DNA from: Piezodorus guildinii
Taxonomy: Eukaryota > Arthropoda > Insecta > Hemiptera > Pentatomidae
Assembly (NCBI GenBank): GCA_023052935.1
Contig: CM041294.1
Span: forward strand, 42,493,736 to 42,557,735
Direction: 5' to 3'
Length of the DNA: 64,000 bases
Shown: piece after piece, positions 49,948 to 62,725 of the stretch
How the letters are laid out: each line of letters opens with the position of its first letter
Position numbering within the stretch: the first letter of the stretch is position 1
Notes under the pieces: generated by a model
Told to the model about the DNA's origin: nothing
The model's database searches: none
Seen by the model: the letters and a program-made list of their open reading frames with translations, nothing else
Program-made: the position numbers and the translations under genes

Positions 49948-51300
49948 AAATTTTTTTTGATGTTCTAAATTTCATTACAATGTATATTTTGATACTTGAT
50001 AATTTACATTATAATGGAAAAATAAAAAAAGTAAGGTCAGTAATACAGTTGTATTTGTATCATTCCACATAATTAGCTGCCTTTCAATTAGTAATTTCAG
50101 TTTGAAAGGTGAACTGTTTGATGCCATTTAAACAATATATTTCTATAATTTATATGAATTGCTTTTTACTGGTGATTGCATAATTAATAGATGGTTAGTT
50201 AAATTATTGCTTTGAACAATTGTATAGTGAATGGTTATCTTTTTATTTCTTGGTAATGTTCGTTGAAGCTTGGAGTCTTATTTGACATAACCCACCCTGT
50301 TTCTAATGTGTCAATTATATCAACATTAAGATTGCACTTCATCCCCCCTTTTTACTTTGCTAACCGTTTTAAGTGGATGAACTTAAGTGCTTTTTGATTA
50401 AGAATTTAAGTATTTTAATTTATTGTGGATAACTGAGAATCAATTAAGTTATTATGTGGTTGCACATTCTGCTATCATCTCACAAATCCTTGTTTATGCA
50501 CATTATAATTTGACAATAAATGTAAATAATTGAAATGTTATTTTTTAAAATATTGAATATTTTCTCAATTTTTTTTCAAAGTTTCTTAACTTTTCTATTA
50601 AAAATAATTTACCTATTAAACATAATCAAAGATTATTACACTGAACAGCTAAATGAAATCAGATGAATAATATACTAATATTTTAAATGCTCTTAATTTA
50701 ATCAAACATTTTTATACAAGTTCATTTGGTGAAGACAATTGAAGTTTTGACTAACTGGTTTGAAATCGTTTACAGTAAATCTGAGAATATAAATTACTTC
50801 CTCATTGATTTGGTATGAATTGAAGATAACAGTTTCTTTGAGTGTTGTATTAGATTTATAAAGTTGAAACATCTATTTATTTTCCTCCCACTTGCTGAAA
50901 TATTTGCTGGTCTTTGTCTGGTTGAATATGGCATGAAACCGACACTATTTTGTTGCAAAAGTTTAATTATCCTTTCTTTTGTATTCACGTAATTTTTAGA
51001 ATAAAGAAGTTGTGACAGCTTATAAATAAACTATTAATTTTTTTAAATACCTATTTCCTTTATTAATATTATTATCAATAATCTGTTTGCTTATACAATG
51101 TTAGTGGATAAATTTGACTCTAATTCATGTTTCATATAAAGAGATATGTGTTAAATTAAGTAATTAATTTTAACAGTCCAATATTGTATTCTGTATTCAA
51201 CAGTATCATATACCATTTTTTTTGTAAGTATTAAAATGTAATAGAAACTCAATTTGCCCATGGTAATTAGACTTATGATATAAAATAAATAAGCATTTAA
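48410..51300. other. AT-rich intergenic DNA
   Basis: No coding gene was recognised. The only distinct feature is the TA tract at 49883-49942. Short frames such as 49019-49219 and 50794-50988 look random. Confidence 0.35.
49883..49942. repeat. (TA)n microsatellite
   Basis: About 30 uninterrupted TA units flanked by TACA and TGTA. Confidence 0.9.
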
Positions 51301-51329
51301 AGATTATTTTAGGAACTGATTTTTGGTAA

Positions 51330-51530
51330 GTATAAATCAGAAAGATGAAGGAAAGGAAGACATCATCGCAAAGGGATTGGGACAGTGATGGAGATGTATG
51401 AAGTGAGCGAGAGGGACTATCAGAAACTTTGTTCCTTTGAAGAAGACAAACTGGCAAATATGGTCTGGGTTCTAGCTCTTTATTTAGCAGCACCAGAAAC
51501 AAATTCCCTCTGGATATTGAGTAGTTCAAT
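51330..51530 (+). pseudogene. Coding-like fragment, possibly a tubulin cofactor B pseudogene
   Basis: The + strand encodes MEMYEVSERDYQK, and after a frame change and a probable small deletion RRQTGKYGLGSSSLF. The spacing E-x-Y-x-x-S-x-x-x-Y, followed by an R-x-K-x-G-x-Y-like block, weakly recalls the linker region of tubulin-binding cofactor B. No splice sites fit, the frame is broken and the match is short. It could be a processed pseudogene fragment or chance. Confidence 0.22.
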
Positions 51531-51917
51531 GTGATTTAATTAGTCATTTATTTTTAGAAATGAAAATTGTCTACATATTCATGATAAAAATAAATGATCT
51601 CTTAATACGTTTGTAGGCCAAGTCATGCATTTGCCTCACTTAACCCTGTATATCATATATATCTATATCTTTTTATGTCTATGCATACAAAAATTGAGTT
51701 GTTTAGAATAAAAATAAAATCTCTAATTTCTGACAAGACTATTCTAATGGATTATCCATGCTCTTTTTAAGGATGTAATTATGTTCAATGCTTGGAGATA
51801 TTAAGAAATACCCTATTGTGTGTTTTGGTAGTATATCTCTCGAGATAAACCATATCATTAATAAAAGAGTGTGAAAATAACTTAAAAAGTTAATATTGTT
51901 TTCTTTGATCTAAATAT

Positions 51918-51931
51918 AAATAAATAAATAA

Positions 51932-51990
<59 letters not shown>
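51918..51990. repeat. (AAAT)n then (TA)n microsatellite
   Basis: A short AAAT run (51918-51938) passes into about 25 TA units. Confidence 0.9.
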
Positions 51991-51993
<3 letters not shown>

Positions 51994-52379
51994 ATATGAT
52001 ATAAATATTTAGAATATTAAATAGTCGACTGTATGTGTTTGCTATGAAGTATGTGTTTTATATACATATACATATAAATAAGTACGATAATAATAAAGGA
52101 CAATAGACTATAAAGATGGTTTAGACTGGTTTTGAAATTCATTTATTAATACAAATATATACACAGAATTAAATGTCTATATGTATGAATACAAATTATT
52201 CATATTACATATGAATATGAATATCCACTCATATATTTTTTATGTAATAGTGTGTATATAAACATTTTTGTATCCATACAAATAAGAACATAATTACAGT
52301 CATGATTAAGAAATAAAAGTTTATGTTAAATTTTTATATTAGATTATGAATATAAATGTTTTTAATATCTTCAATATTG

Positions 52380-53000
52380 ATCCATATTGTAAAGCTGCTT
52401 GCAGCATTCGCTGTAGTAGGCCGACTTTCATCAAACTGGATAATCCCTGATGTCAAACTTCTTTAAAATGTAAAGGTAAGGACAAGCAACTAGCCAAAAG
52501 TATTGGGCAATCTATCTCCTCCCAGTATTGGAGAAATTGGAATAATGAGCCTTTGACCGATCATATCAAGATTGAGCCATCCATAGCGATAAGGATACGT
52601 TACAGGTATAGATACTGTAGATATCATACTGAAAGTGTACCATGACCTAAAAGAGGGAGGAAAAGTTTATTATGCTTCTACTGTTTTATGATTCCTCCTC
52701 CTTTGATACCATAATGCAGCCAAGCATACTTCAGTAGCTTCAGAAATAAACAACTTCCAGCAACTTTTAAGCCATGGAGAAGTTAGCTCCAGTCTAGGTT
52801 GGACATTGAAGATATGAAGTAACTTTGAATTTGGAGATGGAGGGTGCTCAAACAGGATCACTTCTCTATCATAGATTACGTGGACGATTTGACTGCTGCA
52901 ATAGTGTTAAGCAGTAGAGTCAGATTGTAGGTAGCTCTGTTACGCATCGGAAAAGATGGTGAAGATATCTCTCACCAAATTTTAACAGGGTCTATTATAT
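52380..53000. other. Unassigned block of higher GC content
   Basis: The composition and complexity exceed the flanks (for example GCAGCATTCGCTGTAGTAGG). No frame with a known domain was found on either strand. Together with a similar block at 53560-53960 it brackets the fold-back element, so the two may be halves of one decayed element that the fold-back split. Confidence 0.25.
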
Positions 53001-53143
53001 AACAATGCAATAAGTAGTAACTTATTGAATTATGAAAACATGATAATAAAAACAGGTTAAATGGAAGATTGCAATATGATATCAAATAATTAGTCGGTTT
53101 CTAAGTCTTCCAAAAAACAGTTTATTTTAATAAACTTTAAACC

Positions 53144-53180
53144 AGTCAACGTTTCAGGGGCCTTTCCCATCATCAGGACT
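53144..53180 (-). ncRNA. Hammerhead-ribozyme-like motif, left arm
   Basis: Minus strand: AGTC, CTGATGA, a hairpin (TGGG...CCCCT), GAAA, CGT, T, GACT. AGTC pairs perfectly with GACT as stem I, CTGATGA and GAAA are the conserved core, stem II has three G-C pairs next to a U-U mismatch, and stem III would be only the self-complementary ACGU. Such short stem III forms are described in retroelement hammerheads and may act as dimers. Activity is not shown. Confidence 0.45.
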
Positions 53181-53435
53181 CACTGAGTTGTTTAAAAATT
53201 AAAATATCCATTTATAATTAAAATGTCAATCATTTATTTAAAATTGTTTTGTTTTTTTAATTTACCACCAATGAACAATACCCATCTAAACTAATATATT
53301 CTAAGGGGCCAAAGAATATGTGATTTTAGATGGGTATTGTTCCTTGGTGGTGAATTAAAAAAAAACAATTTTATCATAAATTATTGAAAAAAAATTTAAT
53401 TAAAAATGGATATTTTTTTTTTAAACAAATCAGTG

Positions 53436-53472
53436 ATTCCTGATGATGGGGAAGGCTCCTGAAACGTTGACT
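53436..53472 (+). ncRNA. Hammerhead-ribozyme-like motif, right arm
   Basis: Plus strand: ATTC, CTGATGA, TGGGGAAGGCTCCT, GAAA, CGT, T, GACT. The core is identical to the left arm, while stem I has lost one pair and stem II has a G-U pair. The two motifs point away from each other. Confidence 0.4.
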
Positions 53473-53559
53473 CCTTTAAAGTTTATTGAATAAACTGTTT
53501 TTTGGAAGACTCAGAAACCGACTAATTATTTTCTTTCAACTTGGTAATTTTCTTGAACT

Positions 53560-53960
53560 TTTTGGTAAGTATGATGACACCTTTATAGAGTATACCAGAG
53601 CATCTAAGAGTTAGGGTTGATGAGAATCCAAGACTATTAACGAGTATTATTATTAATGGGCTAGCTGTAGGTGACTATCCAGAACAGGGCTGCTGTTTAC
53701 TATTACTAACACTTTCCAATTTTTGGATCAAGGTAGGGAACAAGATGGATGGGCTCTTATAGAATACTGAGAGTTTCGAGTCGAACTTGCTTAGCCTGAT
53801 ATGTTATTGATTCTTTATGTTTTAACCAACGTTCCATAGGCAGTCCTCCATGAAGCGCTGTGGGCATAACTTCTGAGGTAGACTACAGTCTTTGTAGGCC
53901 AAACCATCTTATTGAGGAGGAAAGAGAGAATATAACCGAGCTGTGAACATTTATGGTTGG
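53560..53960. other. Unassigned complex block next to the fold-back
   Basis: It has higher GC content than the flanks (for example GGCAGTCCTCCATGAAGCGC). No known protein or inverted repeat is recognised. Confidence 0.2.
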
Positions 53961-54360
53961 CTCAGAAGGTGAACTAAAAAAGAAGTTGAAAAGATGTTCT
54001 TGGTTCCATTCAAACATCTAAATTATATTCCAATTTATCCCTTCTTTAGTCCAACAAATGTGATTTTAAATATTAATTATCAGTTATATTTTATTAAATA
54101 ATTAGTCGACAGCAAACTCTTAAGTAGTACTCTCACTGTTATAATGTATATTTATTATTATATTTAATCATCGGCAGAAATGAGAAACAAATTGGTCAAT
54201 AGATCAAAATTGGTTTAGTTTATTTGTTAGTTATTTTAATGTGAAACATAAATACGAATTGTTCACAACTTCTTAGAGATCTTATGATTATTAATTTAGA
54301 TATAATTTTCAAAGTTTTGAAATTATTGCGAGTTATTAATGGAATGACTTTACATTACAG

Positions 54361-57300
54361 AATCAGAACATGTTTTATTTGAAGTGACGCCTGAACCAAC
54401 TATGTATGCAACAGCACACCTGGATTTTCGTAAGGTGGAGTAAGTAGGCTGAAAATAGTCGGGAGGAAGGGGACATATATGTAGGTTGAAAATCAATTAG
54501 TACCAATTTAAAAAACCAATAGATACCTGGAAGCAAACATCAACGACTCCTTTTTTTGTTATGATTATATTTTTTTCCTCTTACAATTATATAATTGTTA
54601 TTAGTTCAATACATTTTTAGAGATGGAGGGAGAAGACGAAAAATTGAGTTGTAGGGCATTGTATTTATAAACCTCAGGAAGGAATATTTATTTAAATTCG
54701 TATTTAAATCCGTCAGGGCTTAGAAAAAGTTAGCGGAAACCAAGAATCGCGACTTAATTTTATAAATGCATATATATATAAATTTAAAAAAAAAAAAAAA
54801 AAAAATTGTGCAGTTTATTTAATAGTGTATTAATTTATTGTTGTACAAAATTACTTTCTTTATTTAAAGTAATGACATTTTGGATCTATATTAATTTCTA
54901 TTTTAGAACTAATCTAATTGCCGGTGAAATTTTCTTCCTTCATTTGGACTCGGATTAAAGTACAGTCAAATTACTTCCTTTTAGCCATTTCAACTTGAAA
55001 ATTCAATTTGCCAATACAAATGAAATTAGAATACTTTTAATTGAAAAAAACAAAAGTATTTTCCAACTTCAAATAGCTATAAAGGTATGGTTTTGTATAT
55101 CTAGTCTACATTATTTGAATTGGTTGATATCAAGAAGACAGTAGCTAAATCTCCATTTTGTTCTCATCCAAGATTTGTCTCCAAAAAATTTATTTTTGAA
55201 TATAAACATCTGAATGTTCTATGGCTATTCACTATTCCCAAATTGGATTAAATAAGTAATATTCCTTTTGTAAAAACTTCAAAAAGTAATATATGGAGTA
55301 TTTTTGTTGTATCTAAAATATATATATTGTAATTTTTAAAGTATTCAATGAATATCTCATCATTGAGATGATGATTTCCAATAAGTTCTATATCCATTTT
55401 AGGAAATTTTACAGGAAATGCAAAAATCTCTCCTTAATTTCTTATTGAATCAATTTATTAATGAATACTTAATTATTTTAAAAATATTAACTTATTTTTT
55501 TTTACTGAAATTACCTATGTACTTCGCATCGTTTGGAATGAACTGCGATATTGAAATGCGTTTTTAAATACTCGTAATGTTCTTTTTATGAAATTGGATG
55601 ACGGATTTTGATAAAAATAAATGATTAGAATACAAATATGGAAAAAATATGAATTTCATAAAAAATGTTCTATAGTACCTTTTGGAAATCAGCTTCGCAA
55701 TTAAAGAATTCATCAATTCATATTTAAAATTTTATTTTCATTTACTTATTTTATTTTATTTTTTTTAAATAAGCTTTTAGAAATATAAGAAGTATTGTTT
55801 TCAACAAAGTAGGAATATAAAGATTGAAATTTTACTCTGTGATGAGAACCAACACATCCATCTTGAATAAATTCTGTCCTTACAGGTGATTTTATTAAAA
55901 AATCTTTTGTTCGGTATAAAGTAATGTTCATCATAACTTTAACTAGAAGGCAAGATAACATAAATTTATTATTTGAGACACTTTTGTTTGAAAAATTGAC
56001 TGATATGGTGAAATCATTTTCTATCTATCCAACTATCGAAAATGATAATTATTAATTAATTGGCTTCATCTAATTAGTAGGATTATGAATGTATTTATGA
56101 GATGAATACAAAGTCAACAAAAGCTTCAAACACTTATTAATAAATGAGACTGTGTAATAACTGTAAAATTAATAATAATAAATAAGCAATACTTTTAGAA
56201 GAAATCTTTATTAGATGGAAAAAAATTAGTTTAAATTTTTTAACTCAGAAAATTGTAAATACTTCTATGCCAGCAATCGTGCTTTTGACTTTTGACTATT
56301 TTCCTCCTTTATTTTCACATAAAAATAAAACAGGCCTTAAACGGTTACAATAAATGGAGACACATTAGTATGTGACTCAAAAATGTAGAAAAACCTCTGT
56401 TTTTCTATTAGTTATTTTAGTGAAGCATTTTAAATTGAGCACATATGCTCTCTATTATTAAATATTGTTTTTATTTATATGATGAGGATATTGTTGAACA
56501 TACTCGTAAATGCTGTCCAGAGGAAGATAAATGGGGATCTGATTAGCAAAGAAATACAGGAAACGCTGATCTGTCTTAGATTTCCAATGAAGTTCTATAA
56601 CTTTAATTTATGTGCCAACACAAGTTAACTGAATACTCCAACCATACCTTCCTTGCTAATAAAAAGCCTATTTATTATGATAATTTTCTTGATCTGTTAG
56701 AGTTTAAATTAATGTATATAACAATATATATTTTAATTTCATTTTGTTTACTTAGATAACAAAACTATTTAAAAATGAACACAATGCTGGTTATTTCTCA
56801 TGAATAATTAGATTTGATTTATTTAGAGAGACTATTAGATCTCATAGAAGAATATAATATAGATGTTTACAGCTGACTTCATATTAAAACTATTCCCGAT
56901 ATAAAATGTTATCAATAATTGGGTTCGGATGAAAAATGTGTTTTTTTGGTTAGTTTTAGTACCTTTCTTTTACAGAAAAATTAATTGTATTTTTGGTTGT
57001 AATTTGAAAATATTGTTATTGATTGCTTTACATCTTATTATTATATATAATCGTTAAACAAATAAAAACCTGAATGCGAAAAGGTTGTAAGTTTACAGAA
57101 ATTATTTATGCTAAAAGAATTTGTTAACATTGGTTTTATAATACAAAAATTACTAATGGATTCACTATATTGGTTTGGAATATTGCCTTATAGTATTTGT
57201 TTTAGCCTATTGTTAATTCAAAATTGTGTGATACAAGTGTTTATTTTCCAATTTAAATATGAAATTACTATTTACTAATGTTTTTGTTAAATACTGTCTG

Positions 57301-60300
57301 ATATTATTTTACTTTTTTCTCAACCTGATGCTTCAGCATTAAAGTTGAGAATAATGACTATAATAAGACATCTGAAGGGCTTCTTAGCTGTGTAAGCAGG
57401 GAGGTATCAGTCAATATTTCCCTTTTTTTACTGCATGCATTGACACTATGGGTGAGCATTTCTTGTAATGTCTGTACTTATTTTTTGTGGTGTTATATTA
57501 TTAATATTATAAAGTAATCCAATTTTAAACGTTATGCTTATTTAAAGTGGTTAAGAATATTTTAATTCCTCATAAATTTTAGAAAAATTCTCACATCAAT
57601 TTGTAGAACGTTTTTTGAGTTTTATATACAGCATTTTGATTTTATGAGAATTTTCTAATAAAGTAGATTGTTAATGGATTTGTATCGGCAATACATTTTG
57701 CTATTGGAATCCTTAAAAATATTATGTTTATTTAAATACTTTAATTACTTACGTGTTTATCCCGTTTTATAATACAACTTTTTATTAATAATCTAATATT
57801 GCTCTTTCTGCTTTTGAAATTGTTCTTTAACATTAATATGTTGATTATTAATAAATGATGACTGAGCTTAATGTATTTTATATTAAACTACAATAATATT
57901 CAGGTGTTAGAAATTAAAAATATCTGAATTTGTTTCAGTATTCATCAAATTAATCCATTGCTCATATTTGTATGTGTGTCATTTATGGAATTAAATGCTA
58001 TTCATTAAGTCTCGAATCCAATGCGATGTGATATATTTTGATAAATTAAATAAACAAAATATTAAAATACAGTTGTTTAAATAAATAACAGTTCAGATCA
58101 TCAGATATATTATATATTTAGAGAAAAATAATTATTAAAAAATAAAAACAAAATCAATTCAAAACTTAATTATAGCTTCTTGGTTAGTTTAATTTTGTAT
58201 GGTGTTGTATAAAGTATAGAAATTTTTTTACCAATTTATATTTAGATAATTTGTTAGGAGATCCTTTGACACATTGCTGCCCGCATACATTGCACCATCT
58301 TCTGCTCTGCAGGGCAGTGCTGTGCTTTCAACTTTTAAGGACCCTCCCTACTCCAGATCTTAATATCAGATATAATCAAGAGTTTTTAAAATACTAATAT
58401 TAATACAAAATATCCATAAAATATTATTTAGCACAAGTTATATGAATAAACATAAAGATGTATGTATCAGATGTTAATAGTTTATCAAATATCTAAAGAT
58501 ATAAAAAATTAAAAATAAAAAAATCACTGATACATGACACAAATTTAGCACAATATGACAGTCAAAGTATTTGAAATCTTCCAAACTACATGAATAGTAA
58601 ATGAATTAAATGTTTGGTTAAAAAGAAGAAAAAATCTCATTTTAAAAATGGAATAAGTATTTACATTGATTATTTGAATGCTAAATATTCTTAACTAATA
58701 CAAAATGTTCAAGATGGAAATATAAATTGTTTACCATAGCAACGGTTAAACTCATATTTCTGGCTCTTTCTTACTCTTTGCTGTTTCTAATTTTTCATTT
58801 AAAAATTTTGGGTATAATTTGTTTTTATTAGCCTTTATTTTATCATTTATAATATTAATTTATGTGATTTAATAATTACAATTAAAAATAACATAACTTA
58901 CCTTTCTTTGAAAGTCAAATGTTTTGAAATTCTTATTGCATTTAGTAGTCAAGTAATAGATAATCATAGTTTAGATGTTATATAGGTGTTAATTTTTTTC
59001 AGATTATTTAGTCATTACCATTTTTCATTTCAGAGAATGGTGATACCCTTTGCAGTTCAAGATCGATTTCAATGAAATACAATACAATCGATGGATATCA
59101 CTTGGATTTGTCACCATACATTGAAAACTATAATGCCTCTGACATTCTAAATATTGAAGCACCAACTTCAAAGGGGTCTGTAAAGGTTGAACAGTATTTT
59201 GCCCCTGTTAAGCTCAGCTTTTCCTGTATACAAAGATAAATTTGCTGAATGTCCAAATCATTTGAGTGAATCTGAAATAAGTAAAGAGATCCCATTGTAG
59301 GTGCTTTAGATGATTTTGAGGCTGAAACAATATCAAAACATAAACATGAGCTACTTAAAATTTGTAAAACTCCTCTCCCGCCTGGCAGTATGAAACAATA
59401 TTTGAACGGTATGTTATTAGATAATAATAGAAGTGGTGAAAATTGTTCGAATGCAACAGGATATTATAGTGAATTTTTCGGCGTGAAAAAACCATTGTAT
59501 TGCTATGGCTCTTTTGATCCTCCCATGTACAAAGCTAGATATTGCAGTTCTGTATGCGATTCTGATTTTGAGGAACCGATAAAAGTTGATATAGTTAATC
59601 TCATTCAGTCTTTCGAAACAGGAAAAGCATTTCAAAATGAATCAGAAGGAAAGGATTATAAAAAAAATAAAATCACTGAAATATTTGAAGAAGTAGCAAA
59701 AATTAAGGAGTATGAAAAGACATATTTCAAGTTGGAATCATCTAAATATTCCGAACAAGACAAAGATGATGGTGAACTTGACTATGACATAATAATCCCA
59801 CCTCCACCTGAATTTCAGACTTCTGATTCAAATAATGGTAATTATTACATGAATTATATATATTAATTAATGAAGCTTCTGTTATAGAAAAAAAAAATGT
59901 ATTATTATATTTATTTATGAAATATCTCAAAATAATTAGAACATAATCAAATGAATTTATTTTTGTTTTATTTATTTTAATAAAATAGAATTAATGCTGT
60001 GATATCCAAAGGTTGTTGTGTGCTTAATGTAAACATAAAATATTTACTTTCAGTAATCTCTAACTTGTCATTGATGGTTTTTGAAGTTATATTACTAACT
60101 TCATTTTATTGCTTATTATGTTGTTTTCTGTGTATTAAAGCATACGCTTCAAAATTTTATAATGTGCTAGTGATTTGAAAGTGTGTTGTTACAATTATCA
60201 AACAAAAAAATATATCTTATTATATATCTATTTTAAATATGATATCATCCATATTTCTTTTAGGAAATATAAATTGCAAAAATGTTTTTAAGTTGTTATA

Positions 60301-61971
60301 AAACTAAGAGATCAAGTAAGAATTATTTATTAAAAATAAATTATATTTTGATAATTAATTTATACATGAAAAAATAATTAAATTAAGAAAACTTAACATT
60401 AAGGCATTGATCTCAGTTTGCTGTTATTTTAATAAGTATATATATGGTCTTTTCAGAAACGCCTCTTTCGATCCATCATCAGTTTCATCAAATACAACTA
60501 GCTCTACCCTCAGCAGCTTAAAGGTAAGTTCAATAATCCGATAAACATTTTACGTCCAACATGATTAGTTTAAAATTCTTTTTAGTTTAATAGGTCTATT
60601 ATATTGTATTATTTTAGTTAAGTTGGTGTATTATACAAATTAATTTCATTATGACTTTTATTAGAAAATGGTTTAGGGTTTTTTTTTTTTCATTTAATGC
60701 ACTTTATGCTAATATGGCTAATAGGAGGTGCCCTAAAAGAGACTTAGGTTTAAGAAGTATTTTTGATTGATTTAGGTATTATCAAGTATTTTTAATTTTC
60801 AAAAAACTAAAAATATAGACCCTTTGCTGTATAATAATTCGAAGATCTTTATTTTATTTTCATATAAATAAATATAACGAAACTTTTTACAAAACATTCT
60901 AATACCTCAAACTTTACTTATTTTAAGTATACTTAGCTTTCAAATGATCAATCAAAAAGCAGTATTATAAAATCCGATAGTTTTCATTGAGCAATCAATT
61001 TAAAATTTAATATTGTCTATACGAAGGACAATATGACCTTGAGGGACTAATTTTACATATATAATATATTTATAATGTTTTCTCATCCTCTCCTTTATTT
61101 GTTCAACAAAACATATGATATACAAAGAAATATATATCTATATACATATTACATGATATAGTCCTTCTGTCTTCAGACATCTCAAGGTGTAATGATACAT
61201 ACCATAAGCCTATATGTGTTTTTAGCGTTTTGGATTTGGACTAATATAAAATCCTATGCTAGATTATAATATCATGTGATATAATAGATTTGTTGAGCTA
61301 TTGGTTTGCTCTCTCTGTTCATTTGGAGGATTAAAAAAAATTAAGAAAGATATAGCAAATATGGAAGAAAAAAATTGATATACCATTTTAACATTGCACA
61401 GCATAGGAAGAGTTCCTACTTGTGAGAAAAATTATTGGATACAGGTATGATTATAGCACTATGATCTCTGTATCTAAACTGTTGTTTAGGAGCCTAGGAA
61501 CCCCGAGTAAAGTGAAGAGAACTCTGTTCTCCACGCACGATATTTATTTTTTTTCATAGAAATATTTTTGATAGTTCAAAAATAAAGTATAAGTATTCAC
61601 AATAAGAAGTAATTATACTTATGGAATAGAAAATAAGAAGATGTGAAATCTTGGAGATTTGAGAAAAGCAGTGATATTTTCTAAAATAAAAGAAAAAGTG
61701 TTTTGTTAATACTTTACCTCAATAGCTGTTAGAAATATAGATCTTTATTAATGTGGACTGAGGCTTCTTCTCTTAATTTTCCATTTAAATTTAAGCGAAG
61801 CTAAAATTGTTTAATTATTTATCATCTGATGCCCATTCTTGACTGTTGAGCCTTTTTTTGTCATGCTGACGAGTAAAGTAAGGCATAATGTAACTTTTAT
61901 TATCTTTCTAGGAAGAACAGTTTCTGTTATGTTTGGCTAAAATTAATTCACAAAATGATGATTTTCCATGT
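54361..61971 (+). CDS. Unrecognised multi-exon gene (partial), with frame breaks
   Basis: Candidate exons are 54361-54439 (SEHVLFEVTPEPTMYATAHL), 57337-57391 (IKVENNDYNKTSEGLLSC), 59036 to about 59835, 60457-60523 (NASFDPSSVSSNTTSSTLSS) and 61912-61971 (EEQFLLCLAKINSQ). The first three join in phase at GT-AG sites. The large exon starts NGDTLCSSRSISMKYNTIDG, moves +1 near 59220 (VYKDKFAECPNHLSESE) and returns near 59290 (VGALDDFEAETISKHKHELL). It then runs 190 residues, including TPLPPGSMKQYLN, YGSFDPPMYKARYCSS, an acidic coiled-coil-like part and PPPPEF. The next junction does not fit in phase (1 versus 2), so another exon or indel is missing. No family is recognised. The acidic, proline-ended, low-complexity character suggests a cytoplasmic scaffold or regulator, which is only inference. 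The 5' part of the gene was not found. Confidence 0.5.
60685..60745. repeat. Short SINE-tail fragment
   Basis: CATTTAATGCACTTTATGCT followed by AATATGGCTAATAGG matches the SINE tail at 38875-38905. The rest of the element is absent. Confidence 0.45.
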
Positions 61972-61985
61972 GTTTGTTTTTTAAG

Positions 61986-62014
<29 letters not shown>
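61986..62014. repeat. (TA)n microsatellite
   Basis: About 14 TA units just after the last candidate exon of the unrecognised gene. Confidence 0.9.
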
Positions 62015-62021
<7 letters not shown>

Positions 62022-62339
62022 TGAAAAAATTCACAAAAAAATATTCCACCAATGGTTCTACTCGTATAAGGGTATGAAATGTCACTTGCTTTAAAGGAGG
62101 AACAGCACCTCATAGGTTTGAGAATAAGGTTTAGTTTTATTTAGTTTTTTACTTTAAAAAGGTGTTTATTTATAATTTTTTTCCTGCAGTACGAAGTTCC
62201 CTATATATTGAGATATGAATGAAAATTCAGAAAAGAATTTAGTATTTTTTTTGTGCCACTAGTTTTTGACTATTTAAATAGATATACACTCTATCCTTCC
62301 TCTTAATTTCAAAATGTTCATTCACATGACTGTTATGAA

Positions 62340-62725
62340 GCCTATTTAAACTTAATGAGTTGAGCATTCGGGCTCTATTCTTGTTTTATCCAATCCTTAC
62401 AATCCAAAATCCTTAATGTTTTTTACATTTTGACAAATAAATTCCAAAAGTTGCAGATTAAATCCTTACCGGGTACCTTCCTTTCCATGACAAACATCGT
62501 TCTCACACTAACCCAATAATTTTAATCCTTGCTCTTTGGATTTTGATCATATTTTTGTGAAAAGAAGCTTTCAATGAGACCTGATTTAGTATTTTTATTG
62601 GAGTGCTGCCAATGAGTAGTTTCCTTACATGTATATTATGACATTTTATTGTATTGCCTTCACATTTAATAGATGTATTAATCTTAATATAGTTGTGAAT
62701 TTCAACAAAATTCTTTAAAAAAGTA
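62340..62725 (+). mobile_element. Jockey-like LINE C-terminal and 3' end, degenerate copy
   Basis: CAATCCTTACAATCCAAAAT, CCATGACAAACATCGTTCTC, GAGTGCTGCCAATGAG and TAGTTGTGAATTTCAACAAA match, in order, the C-terminal coding and 3' tail of the copy at 10330-10775 (reverse complement). The 3' end lies near 62722. This copy is more diverged than the others. Confidence 0.55.

Larger units (their letters stand above)
53084..53531. mobile_element. Fold-back element with ~200 bp arms and hammerhead-like cores
   Basis: The left arm begins AAATAATTAGTCGGTTTC and the right arm ends GAAACCGACTAATTATTT. The arms stay complementary through AAAAAACAGTTTATT and CCCATCTAAA / TTTAGATGGG, leaving a short loop near 53292-53325. 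Each arm, read outward from the centre, holds CTGATGATGGG then CCTGAAACGTTGACT. No protein is encoded. The outward motif followed by an AT-rich end suggests two inverted Penelope-like termini, though a DNA MITE is possible. Confidence 0.75.

Noticed and set aside
49715..49975. 86-residue minus-strand frame
   Set aside because: Most of it is translation of the (TA)n microsatellite.
57392..57460. Extension of the 57337 exon through SREVSVNISLFLLHALTLW to a second GT
   Set aside because: The earlier GTAAGC donor keeps phase 0 with the next exon start at 59036, and the extension reads like a pyrimidine-rich intron.
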